A stretch of 34,535 bases of DNA from Clostridia bacterium (GCA_017463425.1 JAFTPE010000009.1:1-34535); one strand, 5' to 3'. Counted from the stretch's first letter, positions 1 to 8,451 are shown. Notes: generated by a model from the sequence alone, not told the origin. Translations and numbers: made by a program.

Positions 1-55
1 AACCACCGACAGGCAGATTTTCAGTCTGCTGCTCTACCGACTGAGCTACCAAGGC
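1..55 (-). tRNA. tRNA-Phe (GAA), 3' end cut by window edge
   Basis: The reverse strand reads as the 5' part of a tRNA: acceptor strand GCCTTGG, a D arm, and an anticodon arm with stem GCAGA, loop CTGAAAA and stem TCTGC, giving anticodon GAA (Phe). The T arm and 3' acceptor strand lie outside the window. It follows tRNA-Asp by five bases and is probably co-transcribed from the promoter at 171-199. Confidence 0.9.
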
Positions 56-60
56 ATTTA

Positions 61-137
61 TGGCGACCCAGAACGGGCTCGAACCGTCGACCTCCAGCGT
101 GACAGGCTGGCGCTCTAACCAACTGAGCTACTGGGCC
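61..137 (-). tRNA. tRNA-Asp (GTC)
   Basis: A complete cloverleaf is readable on the reverse strand. The acceptor GGCCCAG pairs with CTGGGTC (one G-U), and the anticodon stem CCAGC/GCTGG encloses loop CTGTCAC, giving anticodon GTC (Asp). The T loop is TTCGAGC and the 3' CCA is encoded (61-63). It is the first gene of a tRNA pair with tRNA-Phe. Confidence 0.95.
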
Positions 138-170
138 ATAAGCCAAGCACTCTCGAACAAGTGCCTGTAT

Positions 171-199
171 ATAATAATCTATTTCAAATTATTTGTCAA
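171..199 (-). promoter_or_regulatory. Sigma-A-type promoter of the tRNA-Asp/Phe pair
   Basis: On the minus strand, -35 TTGACA (194-199) and -10 TATTAT (171-176) are separated by 17 bases. The start should fall near 164, giving a leader of about 27 bases before tRNA-Asp. The bases before the -35 (AAAAACGC) recur at other promoters in this window. Confidence 0.8.
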
Positions 200-320
200 G
201 CGTTTTTCTTGTTTTTTACATATTTTTTTTGAGATTTTTTAACTTTTTTTTCAAGTCGTTTATTTCAGAGATTTTTTTTGCTTTTTAACACAAAAAAACC
301 TTCTTCTTATCACGCTCTAT

Positions 321-1511
321 TTACTTTTTATATAATTTCGCGAGTCCCCCCTCCGCCGTTTCACGATAAGGACGGCGCAAGTCCTTTCCCGTTTCGTACA
401 TAGTTTGTATTACCAAATCAAACGAAATTTTTCTGCTATCCGATAAAAAATAGGAAAGGGACGACGCATTAATCGCGCGCATTGCCGCAACTGCGTTCCT
501 TTCAATGCAAGGTATTTGCACCAAACCGCAAATCGGGTCGCACGTCAGCCCCAAATGATGCTCCATTGCGATTTCCGCGCCGTATTCGATTTGTCCCAAA
601 CTCAATTTTCTCAATTCGCTAATCGCCGCCGTTGCCATACAACACGCGCTGCCGATTTCAGCCTGACAACCACATTCCGCCCCCGATATCGACGCGTTGG
701 TTTTTATCAAATTCCCTATAACCCCCGCCGTTGCAAGGGCATTAACAATTTCCTCATCTGTATACCCTTGCCGTTCTTGCGCGTATTTTAACACCGCAGG
801 TAAAACCCCGCAAGCCCCACACGTCGGCGCAGTTACAATCGTTCCGCCTGCTGCGTTTTCCTCGCTGACCGCAAACGCATAGGCACATACCAAACGGTGT
901 TCCCTCGTTTCCGCGCTTTCCTCGGGCGCGTGTCCTCCAAACAATATCTTCGCTCTCCGTTCTACGTTCAATCCCCCTGGCAATACTCCCGAAGTATTTA
1001 TCCCACGCATTACCGCCGATTTCATAGTTTCCCAAACGTTTTGCAAATACGAGCGCAAATCTTCGCCCTCACATTCAAACGCATAATCATATAAACGGAT
1101 ATTTTTCTTTTCACAATACGCGCGAATTTCCGCAAGCGTACGCAATGGATACACTTCTTGCCCCTCACAATCCGTTCTTCCTTCAAATTGAATTGCGCCG
1201 CCTCCTACGCTGTACACTCTCTCCTGCGCAATCATCTTTCCGTCGATATATGCGATTATATCCATAGTATTTGGATGCGGACAATCCGATTTCAAATCGT
1301 ATTTCACGGTAACATTGGGTAAAACACTTTCAATTACGCGCGCCGTACCGTGTCCTTCGCCCGTTTTCGCCAAAGAACCGTATAAGATTACGGTAAACGA
1401 CGTCGCGCATTGATTTTCCTCTAAAAACGCTCGACACGCCCGTTCAGGACCTATGGTATGCGACGACGACGGGCCTTTTCCTATACGATATAATTCTTTC
1501 AACGATTTCAT
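321..1511 (-). CDS. sdaA: L-serine dehydratase, single-chain, iron-sulfur dependent
   Basis: Deaminates L-serine to pyruvate and ammonia in the cytoplasm. The 396-residue protein joins both halves of the family. The beta domain at the N-terminus has the SSSHTIGP signature near residues 15-22. The alpha domain, from about residue 165, carries cysteine motifs typical of [4Fe-4S] serine dehydratases (CGACG, a CC pair, DPICGLVQIPC). Many Firmicutes split the enzyme into SdaAA and SdaAB. This is the fused form, but shorter than the roughly 450-residue proteobacterial enzyme. The start is ATG with an AGAGGT Shine-Dalgarno. It is a single gene divergent from degV, and no clear hairpin terminator follows. 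Family assignment is firm; cofactor and substrate are inferred from family. Confidence 0.93.
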   Translation of the reverse strand: MKSLKELYRIGKGPSSSHTIGPERACRAFLEENQCATSFTVILYGSLAKTGEGHGTARVIESVLPNVTVKYDLKSDCPHPNTMDIIAYIDGKMIAQERVYSVGGGAIQFEGRTDCEGQEVYPLRTLAEIRAYCEKKNIRLYDYAFECEGEDLRSYLQNVWETMKSAVMRGINTSGVLPGGLNVERRAKILFGGHAPEESAETREHRLVCAYAFAVSEENAAGGTIVTAPTCGACGVLPAVLKYAQERQGYTDEEIVNALATAGVIGNLIKTNASISGAECGCQAEIGSACCMATAAISELRKLSLGQIEYGAEIAMEHHLGLTCDPICGLVQIPCIERNAVAAMRAINASSLSYFLSDSRKISFDLVIQTMYETGKDLRRPYRETAEGGLAKLYKK

Positions 1512-1555
1512 TTTCTACCTCTCAACCAAGCCTTTTTCATTATTGTATCTTTTTT

Positions 1556-1584
1556 ATTATAACACGTTTTGCATAATTTGTAAA
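1556..1584 (-). promoter_or_regulatory. Promoter of the L-serine dehydratase gene
   Basis: Minus-strand -35 TTTACA (1579-1584) and -10 TATAAT (1556-1561) are 17 bases apart, about 40 bases upstream of the start codon. Confidence 0.7.
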
Positions 1585-1694
1585 TAAATCCAATAAAAAT
1601 TTTGCCTTTTCTCACAAAAAAAACAACAAAAATCGACTCTTTTCTCGAAATTTCAACAATTTAACAACTTTTTCACATAATTTTCATTATTATA

Positions 1695-1726
1695 TTGACA
1701 AAGCCGTAAAAATTTGTTATTATAAT
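1695..1726 (+). promoter_or_regulatory. Promoter of the degV-family gene
   Basis: TTGACA (1695-1700) is followed after 17 bases by TATTAT (1718-1723), with TATAAT overlapping at 1721-1726. The leader is about 70 bases. It contains an imperfect hairpin (GGAACATAAAT against ATTTATTGCTCC) just before the AAGGAG ribosome-binding site. Confidence 0.75.
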
Positions 1727-1802
1727 AGCGTAATATATTATATATGGACGGAACATAAATCCCAAAAAAAGAATTTATTGCTCCGAATAAGGAGATTTTA
1801 AT

Positions 1803-2681
1803 ATGGAAAAGATGAAAAAGATAGCAATCACTACCGACACGAACAGCGGTATGATGCCCTACGAAAACGAAGCGCAAGGCATTTTCGTTTTACCTATGCC
1901 TTTTATCGTAGACGACGTTGCGCAACTTGAAAGCGTGGATTTATCTCGTGAAGATTTTTACGAAAAATTGGTCGCAGGGTCTAACATTACAACTTCTCAA
2001 CCCAGCGTTGGTGAAGTCGTCGATTTTTGGACGGAAATTTTAAAAGAATACGACGAAATTATACACGTACCTACCTCCTCGCTTCTTAGCGCGTCCTTTG
2101 CCACCGCAAAAGCGCAAGCAGAAACGTTTAACGGCAGAGTGCATTTGGTGGACAATCGCCGTCTTTCCGTATGCCTGAAATCCAGCGTATTCGACGCGGC
2201 AAAACTCCGCGACGAAGGGAAATCGGCAGAAGAAATCGTACAAACTCTCGAATCTATGGGCGCAGACTATGCCATTTATTTTTCCATTGAAACCATGCAG
2301 TATCTGAAAAAAGGCGGTAGAATTTCCCCTGCGGCTGCGGCTATCGGCTCCATTTTAAAACTCCGCCCCGTTCTTTGTTTATCCAACGGAAAACTTGATA
2401 AATATACGATCGCAAAATCTATGACCAAGGCAAAAATCGCAATGAAAGACGCGATTAAAAACGATTTGAACGGGAAATTCAAAGAATACGCGGAAAAAGG
2501 CGAAATGCGCCTCGTCTGCGTATACGGAAACAACCCCGAAGAATCCAAAGCATTTGAAGAGGAAATCAAAACGCTCTTTCCGAATATCCCTTTCCTTTAC
2601 AACGACCCTATGTCGCTCAGTATTGCCTGCCACACCGGTCCAGGCGTTGTATCCGTCGGTTTGGTACGCGTACTCGGTTAA
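1803..2681 (+). CDS. DegV family fatty-acid-binding protein
   Basis: DegV proteins bind a fatty acid in a cleft between two alpha/beta domains; several Firmicutes FakB proteins of this family deliver fatty acids to the FakA kinase. The 292-residue length fits. Family signatures are the N-terminal IAITTDTNSG strand-turn, the conserved TSSLLSASFATA segment (about residues 96-107), the VHLVDNRRLS strand, and a C-terminal HTGPGVVSVG motif. The start ATG follows AAGGAG by eight bases; an alternative in-frame ATG lies three codons in. It is monocistronic, with its own promoter and a strong terminator. A fakA is not in the window, so a FakB role is inference. Confidence 0.9.
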   Translation: MEKMKKIAITTDTNSGMMPYENEAQGIFVLPMPFIVDDVAQLESVDLSREDFYEKLVAGSNITTSQPSVGEVVDFWTEILKEYDEIIHVPTSSLLSASFATAKAQAETFNGRVHLVDNRRLSVCLKSSVFDAAKLRDEGKSAEEIVQTLESMGADYAIYFSIETMQYLKKGGRISPAAAAIGSILKLRPVLCLSNGKLDKYTIAKSMTKAKIAMKDAIKNDLNGKFKEYAEKGEMRLVCVYGNNPEESKAFEEEIKTLFPNIPFLYNDPMSLSIACHTGPGVVSVGLVRVLG

Positions 2682-2705
2682 TCCTATTTTCAATAAAAAC
2701 AATCG

Positions 2706-2745
2706 CCCTTTCGTCGGCTAGTTCCAACGAAAGGGTGTTTTTTAT
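2706..2745. terminator. Bidirectional terminator between degV gene and GH78 gene
   Basis: CCCTTTCGT (2706-2714) pairs perfectly with ACGAAAGGG (2727-2735). A T-rich run follows on the plus strand (2737-2743), and a T5 run (complement of 2696-2700) follows on the minus strand, so it can serve both convergent genes. Confidence 0.85.
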
Positions 2746-4853
2746 TCTTCTATGGTATATTTTATACCGTCAGGAACGCGTATGCAAGGCGTTTGCCCTT
2801 GTTTTAAATTGATGACAATCACGCCTTTGGGCGACGGAATCCGAATGTTCGCCCATTCCAAGCCAAATAAATTTGGTTTTAGTGAAATTTCTTCAAACCC
2901 CGCCTTTATAATTTTCAAACCCGACAATTTATGCGGTAATTGATAGGTCGGCGTACCTGCCCAAACGTGGCTGTAATCGTAGCGGTACGTTTCGCAATCA
3001 AACCACCCTTCGACCAAACCTTTTCCAAATTCCGTCATATAATTCCATCGCCGAAGCTGAGAAAGCCCGTACGCATCAAACAAATCCGCCTTATAAATGC
3101 CGTCCAACACGAAATGCATAAAATACGGTTGCGGTGCAATCAGCGTTTCGTCGTTTAACACCTTTTCCACGATAAATTTTTGCCTCTCCTTCGGTGCTAA
3201 ATCGTACAAAACGGCAAGCATATTGGAATGCCAAGAATAATACCGTTTTTGCGGATTTTTCGGTTTCCAATCCGTTTCCTCGTCCGTATCAGTCAAGCCG
3301 TCGAAACATAGTCCGCGTTCTTTATCAAAAAAACATTCAAAGGCGTGTTTCACCTCGTCAGCGCGACGATTGTAAACACTTTGAAGGTCAGTTTCCCCGA
3401 TTGCGCCGTACAGCTTTGCCGCCGATTGCAATGCCGCGTAATAAAAAGCGTTTAACACCGTTTGCCCCAAGGCTTTGGGCGGATGGTGCATAGAATATCC
3501 GTCCACGTCTATCCAATCGACGAACATATAATTTTGCGCTTTATCAATCAAACCTTGCCGATTTACCGTCTTTAAATGCCTGTTCAACAACTGTTCCAAG
3601 GCAGGTTTCACAATGGATATTACGTCTTTGTCGCCGCTGTGCATATAATATTGGTATATCATTTGCACCCAAATCAGCCCGTACGTCGTATGAAACATAT
3701 ATCCGTCGGACAATTCTAAATACCTTGCAATACGCACAATATCAAAACGAGTCAATCTCGTATCCCCGTCCGCATAATAATTCATTAAACTTGCGATATG
3801 ATAATCCCCAGCGCATTGCAAATTTTCTTGGTGTTTAGGACTGTCCAATTCTATCGATTGCCGACAAATTTTCAGCGCGTGTTTTCCCATTTGATACACT
3901 TTGTTCAACGTTTCGTCATTGCAAACAAAATTCCCTAAGGAAAGACAAGGATAATGCTGAAATAAAAAAACGATATTTTCTATCTTAACGTCCGTTTGTC
4001 CGCAGTTTTTTATCTCAATATCAAAACCGCCTGCGCTGCTTAACACCAAACTGCGAAACGCAAGGTTGTTATCCCCTTTTATGGCTATACGACGCTCGCG
4101 TTGGGTTTCATTCTTTTCGTAATCGTAAATATTTAATTCATATAAGCCCTCAGCTTGCACCTCAAAAGCGTAATATCCCGAATAGATTTTATCGAGTTCA
4201 TACCGCGCCGTTTGTGTTTTCCCTGCTTTTACAATCAGCGTTTTCTTACCTTTGGGCAAAATCCGTTCTTCTATGGTATTTTCTATCTCGCTGGGATACA
4301 AATCCCAAACAGAAGAAAGAATTTCAGCAGAGTTCCATTCGTCCTCTTTTTGAGTGAAATCAAACTCCCCTCCCCTCGTTGCGGCGGAAAGCAATCGACA
4401 GCGCCACGTTTCGTCGGAATAAACCCGTTGACTCGTACCGTCGGTAAATACGATTTTACACGCGCAAACAAACCCGTTTTGACCTTGCGTCATATCGCAT
4501 TGCACGATAGGCACCGTTTGTACGATTGCGCGAATATGCACACGATTTTCGTCCAATGCCCTTTCGTACGTATTGTAATATTGTTGCGGCATAGACAACG
4601 GGCAATTATAATCGCCGCCAGGCGTAACAGGTCCTACGCCGACGTATTGACCGTTGACGTATAAAAAATATTTTACGTCTGCAGAAATTTCTATAACAAC
4701 CTTTGCTATTTTTTTATCAAATACAAATTCCTTTTCAATTTCCGCAAACCTACAAATGTACTGCTTATGCTCAGCAGAAAACCAAGTGGTGGTTTTTTGC
4801 ACGTTAGGATAAGCGCGTTTATTTAGCCAAATCCATTTTGCATTTTTAATCAT
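2742..4853 (-). CDS. Glycoside hydrolase family 78-like protein (putative alpha-L-rhamnosidase)
   Basis: Probably removes terminal alpha-L-rhamnose from glycans or plant glycosides. The 703 residues show the usual GH78 order: an N-terminal beta-sandwich region (about 1-300) with the motif YVNGQYVGVGP, then an (alpha/alpha)6 catalytic domain from about 305, then a C-terminal beta domain. The segment SPKHQENLQCAGD (338-350) matches the position of the family's catalytic-acid motif, so E343 is the likely general acid. The C-terminal region has the family's SHVWAGTPTYQLPHKLSGL stretch. No signal peptide is evident, so it should act inside the cell on imported oligosaccharides. The Shine-Dalgarno (AAGG, 14 bases upstream) is weak. 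It lies 78 bases after a decayed oxidoreductase and is probably transcribed from the promoter at 5311-5339. Substrate is inference. Confidence 0.8.
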   Translation of the reverse strand: MIKNAKWIWLNKRAYPNVQKTTTWFSAEHKQYICRFAEIEKEFVFDKKIAKVVIEISADVKYFLYVNGQYVGVGPVTPGGDYNCPLSMPQQYYNTYERALDENRVHIRAIVQTVPIVQCDMTQGQNGFVCACKIVFTDGTSQRVYSDETWRCRLLSAATRGGEFDFTQKEDEWNSAEILSSVWDLYPSEIENTIEERILPKGKKTLIVKAGKTQTARYELDKIYSGYYAFEVQAEGLYELNIYDYEKNETQRERRIAIKGDNNLAFRSLVLSSAGGFDIEIKNCGQTDVKIENIVFLFQHYPCLSLGNFVCNDETLNKVYQMGKHALKICRQSIELDSPKHQENLQCAGDYHIASLMNYYADGDTRLTRFDIVRIARYLELSDGYMFHTTYGLIWVQMIYQYYMHSGDKDVISIVKPALEQLLNRHLKTVNRQGLIDKAQNYMFVDWIDVDGYSMHHPPKALGQTVLNAFYYAALQSAAKLYGAIGETDLQSVYNRRADEVKHAFECFFDKERGLCFDGLTDTDEETDWKPKNPQKRYYSWHSNMLAVLYDLAPKERQKFIVEKVLNDETLIAPQPYFMHFVLDGIYKADLFDAYGLSQLRRWNYMTEFGKGLVEGWFDCETYRYDYSHVWAGTPTYQLPHKLSGLKIIKAGFEEISLKPNLFGLEWANIRIPSPKGVIVINLKQGQTPCIRVPDGIKYTIEE

Positions 4854-4931
4854 ACTATTTCAGTTGCCTTTTTAAAGACTACATTCCCCTTATCATTTCA
4901 GTCTGTTACAATCATCAAATTTCAACGCGCG

Positions 4932-5276
4932 TTATCGCAACGAAATTTTTTGTCCGTTGCTTTGATACACCCCATTCATAAGACGTATTGCTTTTACGCC
5001 CTCCGAGCCGTTCAAAGGGAACGGGCGTCCCGTGTCTATGCAATCGTAAAAATCCATAAACAACCGTTCGTGTCCCGTACCGTAATCTTTTTTAACAAAA
5101 ACGCGCTCGTCCTTTTCAAAGTCGACCACTTTTTGATCGATAAACAAGCAATCTGGCAACATTCGCAACGTTTCCGTTTTTATCGTAATTTCTACGGGGA
5201 AATACACGGGATTTCCAATGGTTGCGAACAACGTAAACGAGATTTTCCCCGAAAACAACGCAAACTTTCTTTTTTA
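4932..5276 (-). pseudogene. Truncated Gfo/Idh/MocA oxidoreductase (C-terminal remnant)
   Basis: The reverse strand encodes about 115 residues open from an in-frame stop to a normal end. They match the C-terminal alpha/beta domain of Gfo/Idh/MocA NAD(P)-dependent sugar or inositol oxidoreductases: a KISFTLFAT strand, a GTGHERLFMDFYDCIDTG helix and a C-terminal GVKAIRLMNGVYQSNGQ helix. The Rossmann NAD-binding half (about 230-250 residues) is missing, and no Shine-Dalgarno precedes the TTG at 5258. A consensus promoter sits directly upstream, so an internal deletion may have joined the promoter to the gene's 3' end. It probably once formed a sugar operon with the GH78 gene. Non-function is inferred. 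Confidence 0.75.
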
Positions 5277-5310
5277 TAAGCCTATTCGCTTCCACTTTTG
5301 TTATACTGTT

Positions 5311-5339
5311 ATTGTAACACAATGATTTTTTTTAGTCAA
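5311..5339 (-). promoter_or_regulatory. Strong promoter upstream of the oxidoreductase remnant and GH78 gene
   Basis: Minus-strand TTGACT (5334-5339), a 17-base spacer beginning with eight A residues, and TACAAT (5311-5316). No intact gene starts nearby, so GH78 is the likely remaining client. Confidence 0.75.
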
Positions 5340-5404
5340 TTACAAAACGCGTTTTTTCACAGATTTTATATTTTTAATATTTTTTTCAAACTCCTCAACT
5401 CTCC

Positions 5405-5447
5405 TTTATAAAAACGCGCTTAAAAGCCTTTGCTTTTAAACGCGTTT
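5405..5447 (-). terminator. Terminator of the ferritin-like gene
   Basis: A 15-base-pair stem with one mismatch (AAACGCG and TTAAAAG segments, 5412-5447) and a six-base loop is followed on the minus strand by TTTTTAT. Confidence 0.8.
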
Positions 5448-5465
5448 ATTCTTTACTATTCCGTT

Positions 5466-6746
5466 TTAATCGTTACAGAAAAAGCTCCCGTCTGACGGCG
5501 CAGCGTTGGGTTTTCTGCCCACCGACGTATTATCCTCTCTGCGATTCCGAAGTTCGGGGATAGGGCTAGGCGCAACCTGATAACGATAATCCGCGCCACG
5601 ACGACAAATTAAGTTTTCTATCACGCAATGCGACGGCACCGATTGCGGCGTGGGATTTATCACGCTCTGGAAACGGAAAAAATCCGCGTCCTTGGGCAAA
5701 TCTTTTACGCGCTTGTAATCCTCTTTGCAAGCGGTATATTGTACGGTGTCACCCAAAATTTTACGAACGTATTCGACGTTTTCATGCAGGGAAATCGGTT
5801 CGGGAAATTCCCCACATTTGATAACTTCTTGCCATTCTTTCCCCTCGTATTTTTGCAACAATTCCGCAGCTTTATGCAAATGCGCAATCTCCATATACAA
5901 ATTTTCTTCCCAGAGATTTTTCACGTACGGGTCCGTTTCCGTCATATAACACGACCAATACAAATAACATTCGCAATATTCGTGCCAGAGCAGCATTTCT
6001 AGCCACGTGGCGTTGGAATCCATCAACGATTCGTACTGCGTTACGTGTTCTTCTTCGACGAGCGCAATTTCTTGATAGAGTTTTCTGCCCATATCCGTGC
6101 AAGCGAAATTGGTTACGTTCATATAATAATTCATTGTCTGCTGTTCCGCCGCCGTGATAATCATTGTCGTCAGCACCGTCTGCACGTCGGACGTTTTTGC
6201 ATCTATATTACGTTTCACGTTATCCATAGGATATCTATGATGCGCAATCGTCGGACGCCCAGGCATAATTTCCGTATATCGTCCAACCAACCATTCCGCA
6301 GCGATTCCCTGTTCCATTTCCAATAAATTAGCATAACGGTATAAGTGGTCGAAATCTTCCAACAATGCAAAATCCAACGCCGTTTTTACATTGCAATCCA
6401 GCTCTCTTTTCGCAAGCTCCGCAGTCAAATCAACAGCCAACTGTTCGTAGGAAATGGTGTGTTCCAAAACGCTCTCGTTAATAGGTTTTAACAAGGATAT
6501 TTTTAATTGCTGTTGTTTTTCAATATAACGTGATAAAGCGATATCTCGTCTTAAATCGTTGTTGTCTGTATGTCTTGCCAGCTGGTGTGAAAACCAATTC
6601 GCCTCGAATTCGGTGCCGTTCATTAAAATAATACGGGTTTTGGTGTACGGGTCGATTTCGCGTTTGTTGTACGAACGCGGATATAATTGTTGCCAATTTT
6701 GCAACGACTTTTCAATAGAACGTGGTTTCTCGTTAAACGGATTCAT
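5466..6746 (-). CDS. Uncharacterised ferritin-like (putative diiron) protein with three helical units
   Basis: I do not recognise a named family. The 426-residue protein is mainly helical and carries ferritin-type metal-ligand patterns. In order these are E101 on one helix, E130-DFD-H134 on the next, E201, E231-EE-H234, then a further pair H255/E256 with E286-IA-H289. The first four match the A-to-D helix ligand set of a diiron ferritin-like or rubrerythrin-like fold (Glu, ExxH, Glu, ExxH). The last pair looks like an extra half-bundle. A Cys-containing, proline-rich, probably disordered tail follows. The second of two close ATGs is chosen because AGGAG lies eight bases before it; the first ATG, at 6752, nearly touches that site. 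It has its own terminator and is separated by another from the upstream operon. Function unknown; diiron chemistry is inference. Confidence 0.7.
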   Translation of the reverse strand: MNPFNEKPRSIEKSLQNWQQLYPRSYNKREIDPYTKTRIILMNGTEFEANWFSHQLARHTDNNDLRRDIALSRYIEKQQQLKISLLKPINESVLEHTISYEQLAVDLTAELAKRELDCNVKTALDFALLEDFDHLYRYANLLEMEQGIAAEWLVGRYTEIMPGRPTIAHHRYPMDNVKRNIDAKTSDVQTVLTTMIITAAEQQTMNYYMNVTNFACTDMGRKLYQEIALVEEEHVTQYESLMDSNATWLEMLLWHEYCECYLYWSCYMTETDPYVKNLWEENLYMEIAHLHKAAELLQKYEGKEWQEVIKCGEFPEPISLHENVEYVRKILGDTVQYTACKEDYKRVKDLPKDADFFRFQSVINPTPQSVPSHCVIENLICRRGADYRYQVAPSPIPELRNRREDNTSVGRKPNAAPSDGSFFCND

Positions 6747-6815
6747 GGGCATCTCTCCTAATTTTATATTTCACTAAACAGAGTATGCCCAAAAGCAAAT
6801 TTTTGTATACCACGC

Positions 6816-6864
6816 CAAAAAAATTGATACGTCCCAAACGCGTTTTTGCATTTGAAACGTATCG
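6816..6864 (-). terminator. Terminator after the PF07100 gene
   Basis: GATACGT (6826-6832) pairs with ACGTATC (6857-6863), with an inner CAAA/TTTG pairing. On the minus strand the stem is followed by AA and seven T residues (6817-6823). It separates the M81/M24/PF07100 operon from the ferritin-like gene, which then needs readthrough or its own promoter. A weak TTGGGC-18-TATAAA lies upstream of that gene. Confidence 0.8.
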
Positions 6865-6886
6865 GAATTTTTATGTTGGATTTTTC

Positions 6887-7249
6887 TTAGAAAGAATATC
6901 CTGCAAGGCTGTAATACGCCATATTGCTCTGTCTAACGTCCAAACGTCCAAAGCAAGCGCATACAGGTACGTCGGAAATGATATGCAAAGCATATTGACC
7001 GAAAGGAATTTGATATTTTTCTTTTCCAATCGGGTAATCCAAACGCAAACACGTGGTGCGTTCTGCCCCCAAATCCAACGTAATTTGATCGTAAGGAGGT
7101 TTGTCCTCGAAAATCACCTTGATTCTGATATGCGCGTCTTCTTTACCAACGTTGGTAATCATCAACGCTTCGTGACCCAAAAATTCGGGATTGTCGCCGT
7201 GAGGAGGCAAATCGCCGTCGCAAAACACCCAATTCTTTTTACCGTTCAT
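6887..7249 (-). CDS. Sensory rhodopsin transducer-family protein (PF07100 fold)
   Basis: A 120-residue protein that closely follows the Anabaena sensory rhodopsin transducer pattern: an N-terminal W..DGDLPPHGDNPEFLGHE segment, then ITNVGKEDAHIRI, a DKPP turn, and a C-terminal P(V/I)...RLDVRQSNMAYYS stretch. The family forms a small oligomeric beta-sandwich. Most members in heterotrophic Firmicutes lack any rhodopsin and sit beside carbohydrate or amide catabolic genes. No rhodopsin gene is visible here, so a ligand-binding or adaptor role is more likely than phototransduction. It is the third gene of the operon after the M81 and M24 genes (29-base gap), with an AAGGAG ribosome-binding site and a terminator after it. 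Family assignment is firm; role is unknown. Confidence 0.85.
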   Translation of the reverse strand: MNGKKNWVFCDGDLPPHGDNPEFLGHEALMITNVGKEDAHIRIKVIFEDKPPYDQITLDLGAERTTCLRLDYPIGKEKYQIPFGQYALHIISDVPVCACFGRLDVRQSNMAYYSLAGYSF

Positions 7250-7278
7250 AATTCTCTATCTCCTTTTTTATAAATTCG

Positions 7279-8451
7279 TTATTTCACGTAGTTAAACAAT
7301 TCTTCTTCAAACCAAGGGCAAAGAGGTTCTGCGCCGTTTTCCGTGATTACGTAACAGGTTTCCACGCGAAGCCCGTGAAGGGTGGGATGTCCGAAGAAGG
7401 ATACGTCTACGTTGACAATCATATTCTTTTCCAATTTGTCGTCGCTGGTCGGTCCGAAGAAAGGCGCTTCCGCTTCCAACAAGCCCATCGTGTGCGCGAA
7501 GGGACATACCATATATTTAAGGTAGCCGCCCTTTTCATACAATCTTCTACCAGCCGCGTCGATTTCTCTACCCGAATTGCCGATTTTCAACATTGCTTTC
7601 GTATCTTTCATAACCTCAATCATATCGATAAGGCATTTTCTCTGTTCGGGCGTATATTCTCCGCTTACGGGAACGGTGTGTCCGAACGTACCTGCATAGC
7701 CGTTGATACGGGGCGCAATACCAAGCATTACCATTTCGCCGTTTTCCATCACTTTGTTCGTCGCCGTGGGAACGACCGCGTTTGAACGAATACCGCTGCC
7801 TACGATGGTTCTGTACGCAAAGCTGTCCGCGCCGTTTTCACGACAAACCGTTTCGCCTGCCGCCGCAACTTCGTATTCTTTGTTGCCAGCCTTTACCTTT
7901 GCCGCCATTGCTTTATATGCCTTGCAAGCAAGTTGGGTAGCCGCGCGCGCCTGTTCTACTTCCCAATCGCTCTTGATATAACGGAATTTTAAATATTCTT
8001 CCGTGATATCCACTACTTCGCAACCTTCAAAGCCTTTTACGAGGTCTTCGTGTACGGCATAAGGCATATCCGTCGTACCAACCAAGCCCACTTTTTTCAC
8101 AGGGAATTTCTTGGAAAGTTCGGCGAACAAATCGCTGAAACTGATGATGGTTGCCAAAGGATATTCTTCGTCGGGTACCATAAATACGGGGAAACAACGA
8201 ACGTCCTTGATTGCCGAATCTTGCTTTGCAAACGGTTCGCTTTCAGGTCCACCAAGGAGCATCGTCGTACCGTCGCGGCCAACAAGCACCGCGCCTTTTT
8301 CAAACTGACCGCACCAACCCGTCAAATACCAACCGTTGGCAACGTTGAGTTCATCAAAGTAGATTACGGCGATATCCGTATTCGTGTCGTTCAAAAGTTT
8401 CACAACTTTTTCGATTCTGTTCTGAGTTTCTTGAGCATTAAAATAAGCCAT
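7279..8451 (-). CDS. M24 (pita-bread fold) hydrolase lacking metal ligands, creatinase-like
   Basis: A 390-residue protein with the two-domain layout of Xaa-Pro peptidase/creatinase. The creatinase N-domain spans about 1-150 and the pita-bread domain about 160-390. In the catalytic half, the two Asp ligands of metallopeptidases align with G244 and T255 (segment LGIAPRINGYAGTFGH). The usual PH histidine before them is replaced in AVVPTA. H320, E328 and E364 remain. The protein therefore probably does not bind the normal dimetal centre. Creatinase, a metal-free amidinohydrolase of the same fold, is the nearest precedent. The start has AAGGAG eight bases upstream. It is the second gene of an operon after an M81 protein and before a PF07100 protein. 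An amide or amidine substrate is inference. Confidence 0.85.
   Translation of the reverse strand: MAYFNAQETQNRIEKVVKLLNDTNTDIAVIYFDELNVANGWYLTGWCGQFEKGAVLVGRDGTTMLLGGPESEPFAKQDSAIKDVRCFPVFMVPDEEYPLATIISFSDLFAELSKKFPVKKVGLVGTTDMPYAVHEDLVKGFEGCEVVDITEEYLKFRYIKSDWEVEQARAATQLACKAYKAMAAKVKAGNKEYEVAAAGETVCRENGADSFAYRTIVGSGIRSNAVVPTATNKVMENGEMVMLGIAPRINGYAGTFGHTVPVSGEYTPEQRKCLIDMIEVMKDTKAMLKIGNSGREIDAAGRRLYEKGGYLKYMVCPFAHTMGLLEAEAPFFGPTSDDKLEKNMIVNVDVSFFGHPTLHGLRVETCYVITENGAEPLCPWFEEELFNYVK

Noticed and set aside
4155..4664. 169-codon plus-strand open frame
   Set aside because: Antisense shadow of the GH78 gene, with no start signals or recognisable domain.
7249..7279. Phototransduction system because of the sensory rhodopsin transducer-like protein
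   Set aside because: No rhodopsin or seven-helix gene is present, and this family occurs widely in non-phototrophic Firmicutes.
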